From Hadesarchaea archaeon (GTDB lineage: Archaea > Hadarchaeota > Hadarchaeia > Hadarchaeales > Hadarchaeaceae), in the NCBI GenBank assembly GCA_030672285.1, contig DAOVGS010000018.1, positions 1-32,037 of the forward strand: DNA of 32,037 nucleotides. Reading direction: 5' to 3'. Under the pieces are notes generated by a model, which was given only the letters and a program-made list of their open reading frames with translations, did no database searches and was not told the origin of the DNA. Each line of letters begins with the position of its first letter. Positions within the stretch are counted from its first letter, which is position 1. Positions 29,228 through 32,037 of this stretch are shown one piece after another. The position numbers were made by a program, and so were the translations under genes.

Positions 29228-29655
29228 TCGACCTCCTCCTTCTTTGATTTGATTTTCTGTAGGTCCCCCTTGAACTCCTCCCACCTCTTGCCCACACCGC
29301 CTTCTCTCCAAATATTCTTACGAATCTTTCTGCCATCGGGGGTCAAACCCGTTATCTTTAAACCCTCCGTCCCGCCGCGTTTGATTATTTCCAAACCAGT
29401 TATCTCTCGAATGGTAATCGGCCGGAACTTCCGCTGAAAGGTCATACCCTCCTTGTCAAAAACTATTTTCTCGATATAGAAAAGAACACCCAAGATGCAC
29501 ATCGCGACTACAGCTGGTAAGAAAACCCAAATGTATTTCAGAATAAGAGCAGAAAGGCCCAGCAGGTAAAGGAAAGAGAAGAGTATCAGACAACTCGCTA
29601 GGAAAATCAGAGATATTATGTAACTTTTCCTTATCAGATAAACTTTTTGCGCCAT
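29224..29655 (-). CDS. Membrane protein with C-terminal PH-like domain
   Basis: A 143-residue protein. Two membrane helices (SYIISLIFLASCLILFSFLY and IWVFLPAVVAMCILGVLFYI) are followed by a soluble domain (~68-143): VFDKEGMTFQRKFRPITIRE, ITGLEIIKRGGTEGLKITGL, DGRKIRKNIW, then a helix EEFKGDLQKIKSKK. The strand-rich layout after two helices resembles bacterial PH-like (bPH2) membrane proteins. Coupled to the downstream small membrane gene. Confidence 0.6.
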   Translation of the reverse strand: MAQKVYLIRKSYIISLIFLASCLILFSFLYLLGLSALILKYIWVFLPAVVAMCILGVLFYIEKIVFDKEGMTFQRKFRPITIREITGLEIIKRGGTEGLKITGLTPDGRKIRKNIWREGGVGKRWEEFKGDLQKIKSKKEEVE

Positions 29656-29723
29656 CGGATGACAACCAACCCACTTTATTTTTTATCTAATTTTTTAACT
29701 CCTTTTTTCATCTTTCACGGTGG

Positions 29724-29963
29724 TTAATACCATCTCTCTCCTCTCTTCCTCTTTATGATGGTGATAGGAATAGCGAGGATAGCTACGTAGATCAATGCAA
29801 ATACGAACATCCACACGAAAGAACTCCCGGGAGAACCTACCTCAAACGGGCCAATTCCTGGAAGGTCATGCGACGTCACATACCACACGATAATGAATAC
29901 CGGTAACAACAGAGCCGCAAGGGCCCCAATTGCCGCGGCAGCAAATTTTACATTCTTTCTCAT
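29724..29963 (-). CDS. Small two-helix membrane protein
   Basis: A 79-residue protein with basic N-terminus (MRKNVK), helices FAAAAIGALAALLLPVFIIV and FVWMFVFALIYVAILAIPIT, and a basic tail (IIKRKRGERWY). The loop DLPGIGPFEVGSPGSS would be outside. It follows the exported 29973-30794 gene by 9 bp and is likely co-transcribed. Confidence 0.55.
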   Translation of the reverse strand: MRKNVKFAAAAIGALAALLLPVFIIVWYVTSHDLPGIGPFEVGSPGSSFVWMFVFALIYVAILAIPITIIKRKRGERWY

Positions 29964-29972
29964 TTTGCCCCC

Positions 29973-30794
29973 TCAGCGCAAGCGGGAGTATAACAAGGCC
30001 AATATAGCTACGACCACGCAGATGACGGGCACGATGATCCAAACGATCGGAACGCCTTCCTCAGCAGGGGCAGCGCCGACGCTTAGCTGCAGCGAGTCAA
30101 GAATGGAGTGCAGATCCCCTTTGAGCACCTCTGATGCATCTGCTCCACCGATGGTATCAGGAAGAGGAGGGAGGGCACTTGAAGGATAGACGTTAAGGGT
30201 ATAATTGGCATCAAAAGACAAATAGAGGGCACCGCCCGGCATCCAAGGGACGTAGGGTGATTCCTCGATATAGCTATTTACACGGACGAGCATCATGAGC
30301 CTGCGACTAATCGCACCGTAATCGGTCTCGTGAATGGTTTTGATGAGAACATAATAGGCATCATGCCCGCTGATTTGGGTGTCCTCTTCTTCTTCGATCT
30401 CCCTCCTGAAACCTTCCACTTCTTCCCACCCTTGAATATGGTCTAGCAGTAATTCGTTCATCGGCAGTTGGTTTTCGTTCGGCCAAAAAGAAACGCGTAT
30501 AGTGATAGGTTGTGAAGCGTATAAATGAGGAATAGGTTTTCCTGGCTCGGACTGCCTACTATCAATTGACGTATTCGCAAATAACATTGGTCCACCTTCG
30601 TATGTCTCGAGCTCATCAACCGCGTAGTTGGGCGGTAACGTGAGGTAAAGCGTTATCTCATCGGCATTCTCTAGCACCCTCCAAGGGCCCATCGTCACCC
30701 GCGTCCCCTCTTGAGCTTTGGCTATGGGGGAAATCAAAGAAAGTGCCGCTATCGCTAACAAAAGACCAAGCAACCAAATCGCTTTTCGACCCAT
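29973..30794 (-). CDS. Exported, C-terminally anchored protein, hypothetical
   Basis: A 273-residue protein from ATG 30794 (MGRKAIWLLGLLLAIAALSL, then ISPIAKAQE), a clear signal peptide. GAGGCG lies 7 bp before this ATG; an upstream in-frame start at 30851 would bury the signal. The extracellular part is beta-rich with an acidic run (REIEEEEDTQ). A C-terminal helix (IVWIIVPVICVVVAILALLY) and basic SRLR anchor it to the membrane. Surface-exposed by architecture; function unknown. Confidence 0.65.
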   Translation of the reverse strand: MGRKAIWLLGLLLAIAALSLISPIAKAQEGTRVTMGPWRVLENADEITLYLTLPPNYAVDELETYEGGPMLFANTSIDSRQSEPGKPIPHLYASQPITIRVSFWPNENQLPMNELLLDHIQGWEEVEGFRREIEEEEDTQISGHDAYYVLIKTIHETDYGAISRRLMMLVRVNSYIEESPYVPWMPGGALYLSFDANYTLNVYPSSALPPLPDTIGGADASEVLKGDLHSILDSLQLSVGAAPAEEGVPIVWIIVPVICVVVAILALLYSRLR

Positions 30795-30854
30795 CCTCGA
30801 CGCCTCACGACTTTCTAGCGGACTCTCTTCCCTCCAAATGATACTCAGCACATT

Positions 30855-31415
30855 TTATAAGCCTAGCTCGATCCGCGCTAGAGTGCTGTAAATAGGCCCC
30901 TTCTGCGTGAGCGTGCTTTGCTTCAGCTCCACCGCCTGGGCGCGCGTCGTTCCGAATTCCGTGCCCGCCATTTCTTTGATGAACGCTGCGAGTCGCTCTT
31001 TTTGTTTAGCTGTTTTGACCCGGGCAATTGTTAGGTGGGGAACAAAATCTCGCTCCGGGCGAAACCCCAGCGGCCCCAGCTCGCGGTCGATCCCTTGCTG
31101 GAGGCCGATGACCTCGTCGCGCCCCTCGGCCACGCCTGCCCACACGACTCGGATGTAGCGCAGGTTCGGGAAGACGCCTATGCCCTTAACCCCGATGTCA
31201 AATTGCCCCCTTCCCGCAGCGGCCCTTCTTAACGCCTCGGCGACCGCACCGATCTTGTCTTCGGGAACCTCCCCGAGGAATTTCATCGTCACGTGGATGT
31301 TGGGTGGTTCGACGAGCTTGAGCTGCGCCCCGGTTGCCTGGAGTTGCTCTTGGGCGGCCACCAGCTTGTGCCTGACCGCCTCGTCGATATCGATTCCGAT
31401 GAAAACTCGTGGCAT
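30855..31415 (-). CDS. thpR: RNA 2',3'-cyclic phosphodiesterase
   Basis: A 186-residue 2H-phosphoesterase. The two catalytic HxT motifs are His41-Thr43 (NIHVTMKFLG) and His127-Thr129 (VPHLTIARVK). The family opens 2',3'-cyclic phosphates and was first known for RNA ligase activity on tRNA halves (LigT), so a role in tRNA splicing or repair is possible; one intron-containing tRNA lies in this window. Length is typical. Spacing of 60 bp to the following exported gene makes co-transcription possible. Confidence 0.92.
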   Translation of the reverse strand: MPRVFIGIDIDEAVRHKLVAAQEQLQATGAQLKLVEPPNIHVTMKFLGEVPEDKIGAVAEALRRAAAGRGQFDIGVKGIGVFPNLRYIRVVWAGVAEGRDEVIGLQQGIDRELGPLGFRPERDFVPHLTIARVKTAKQKERLAAFIKEMAGTEFGTTRAQAVELKQSTLTQKGPIYSTLARIELGL

Positions 31416-31585
31416 TTATTTGAACCCCTACTTCTTCCTCCACTTCAATAATCAAATTAAGCATATCAGATTAAAATAACTGTCTCTCAAGATGAATCGC
31501 GAGCGCTACTTGAACTAGCGGGCACCCTTTGATGTAGCACTAACTATTTAATAGTGAAACAAGACTCTTTTTAGGAGTTGTTGAA
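31416..31585. other. Divergent intergenic region
   Basis: 170 bp between thpR (minus) and the surface protein gene (plus). ACTATTTAATAGT near 31543-31555 is a TATA-like near-palindrome ~30 bp before ATG 31586, which has AGGAG at 31573-31577. Nothing else is recognised. Confidence 0.4.
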
Positions 31586-32037
31586 ATGGTTTCGAAGTTA
31601 GCAGTTGGAGTAATTGTGGTGATCGTGGTGGTCGGTGGAGGGGCAGCGGCATATGTATTGACGCGTCCGCCTGAAGCAGCTGAGACGTATACTCTAACAA
31701 CTTCCGTCAGTCCATCAGGGAGCGGTTCCGTCAGCCCAAGTTCAGGGACCTATGATGCTGGGACCTCGGTGACGCTCACAGCAACACCAGCTTCTGATTA
31801 TCAGTTTGACAATTGGAGTGGTGATGCCTCTGGGACCTCAACTTCAGTTATCATAACGATGGATTCAAACAAGTCGGTTGTGGCGCATTTTAAAACAATT
31901 CCAGAAACGTACGAGCTCTTCTATGACTACGAAGTCGGCGAATATTACGTCTACGAGACGACTACGACTACGACCATGGATAATACGACGGAAAATATCT
32001 TGTCGACCTATACCATGCAGGTGACCGCAGTGGAGGA
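31586..32037 (+). CDS. Membrane-anchored surface protein with InlB-type repeat, partial
   Basis: 150 codons run off the right edge of the window. AGGAG 8 bp before ATG 31586 sets the start. An N-terminal membrane helix (LAVGVIVVIVVVGGGAAAYV) is followed by a bacterial-repeat/InlB-B-like module: LTTSVSPSGSGSVSPSSG, TYDAGTSVTLTATPASDYQF, DNWSGDASG and KSVVAHFK, the full consensus of that ~70-residue extracellular repeat. A Thr-rich stretch (YETTTTTTMDN) follows, probably glycosylated. The remainder is outside the window, so total size and role are unknown. Confidence 0.75.
   Translation, partial: MVSKLAVGVIVVIVVVGGGAAAYVLTRPPEAAETYTLTTSVSPSGSGSVSPSSGTYDAGTSVTLTATPASDYQFDNWSGDASGTSTSVIITMDSNKSVVAHFKTIPETYELFYDYEVGEYYVYETTTTTTMDNTTENILSTYTMQVTAVE

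Overview
This window is archaeal chromosomal DNA. The evidence is an archaeal class I CCA-adding enzyme, a proteasome beta subunit, archaeal-length Dph6 (diphthine-ammonia ligase), a tungsten-type aldehyde:ferredoxin oxidoreductase, AbrB/PIN and RelE-type modules, TATA-box promoters with leaderless or Shine-Dalgarno (SD) starts, frequent GTG/TTG starts, and a tRNA with a bulge-helix-bulge intron. The metabolic genes are GC-rich and use many GAG, CTC and CGC codons. The phylum cannot be fixed from the sequence alone. A eukaryote-like topoisomerase IB with all five catalytic residues is notable, because that enzyme is best known from Thaumarchaeota and relatives. No rRNA, CRISPR array or clear transposase was seen.

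Region 1 (1-8.7 kb) is an accessory zone dense in toxin-antitoxin (TA) type and small regulatory genes. It holds a winged-helix protein, a decayed zinc-ribbon gene between direct repeats, a Fic protein, a DUF2283 gene with two MqsA/YgiT-type zinc-finger genes, topoisomerase IB, an AbrB-PIN module between direct repeats, a DUF4258/RelE-like toxin with a YgiT-AbrB fusion, a ribbon-helix-helix regulator with a small overlapping ORF, an Arg-like tRNA, a second winged-helix protein, a rhomboid protease and a RelE-type pair. Several palindromic operators lie next to TATA boxes.

Region 2 (8.7-26.6 kb) is mostly housekeeping. It holds an HD-domain nucleotide hydrolase, a flavodoxin, threonine synthase, a knotted carbamoyltransferase divergent from a GATase-like gene, a PfkB kinase plus AOR operon, purC converging on a proteasome beta subunit, an exported transglutaminase-like protein, an OB-fold protein coupled to a TctA/DUF112 permease, dph6 plus an HDAC-family gene, an intron-containing Arg-like tRNA, and the CCA-adding enzyme.

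Region 3 (26.6-32 kb) is AT-richer. It is dominated by exported or small membrane proteins, mostly on the minus strand, with thpR near the end and a surface protein running off the window. Its first 1.84 kb lie between two exact 25-bp copies of the 3' end of cca, which looks like a site-specific insertion.

Three signals stand out. (1) A recurrent ~40-bp element, with a TATA box followed by a GC-rich inverted repeat around CAAAGCCT, occurs six times, always pointing into a gene: three small regulator/toxin genes, two tRNA genes and an OB-fold protein gene. It looks like a shared core promoter or operator. (2) Both tRNA genes look Arg-like yet appear to have 8-nt anticodon loops, and each has a nearby same-strand ~22-nt copy of its own D-loop-to-anticodon segment. 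(3) The proteasome beta subunit has Gly at the position of the catalytic Thr1, with Thr one residue earlier.
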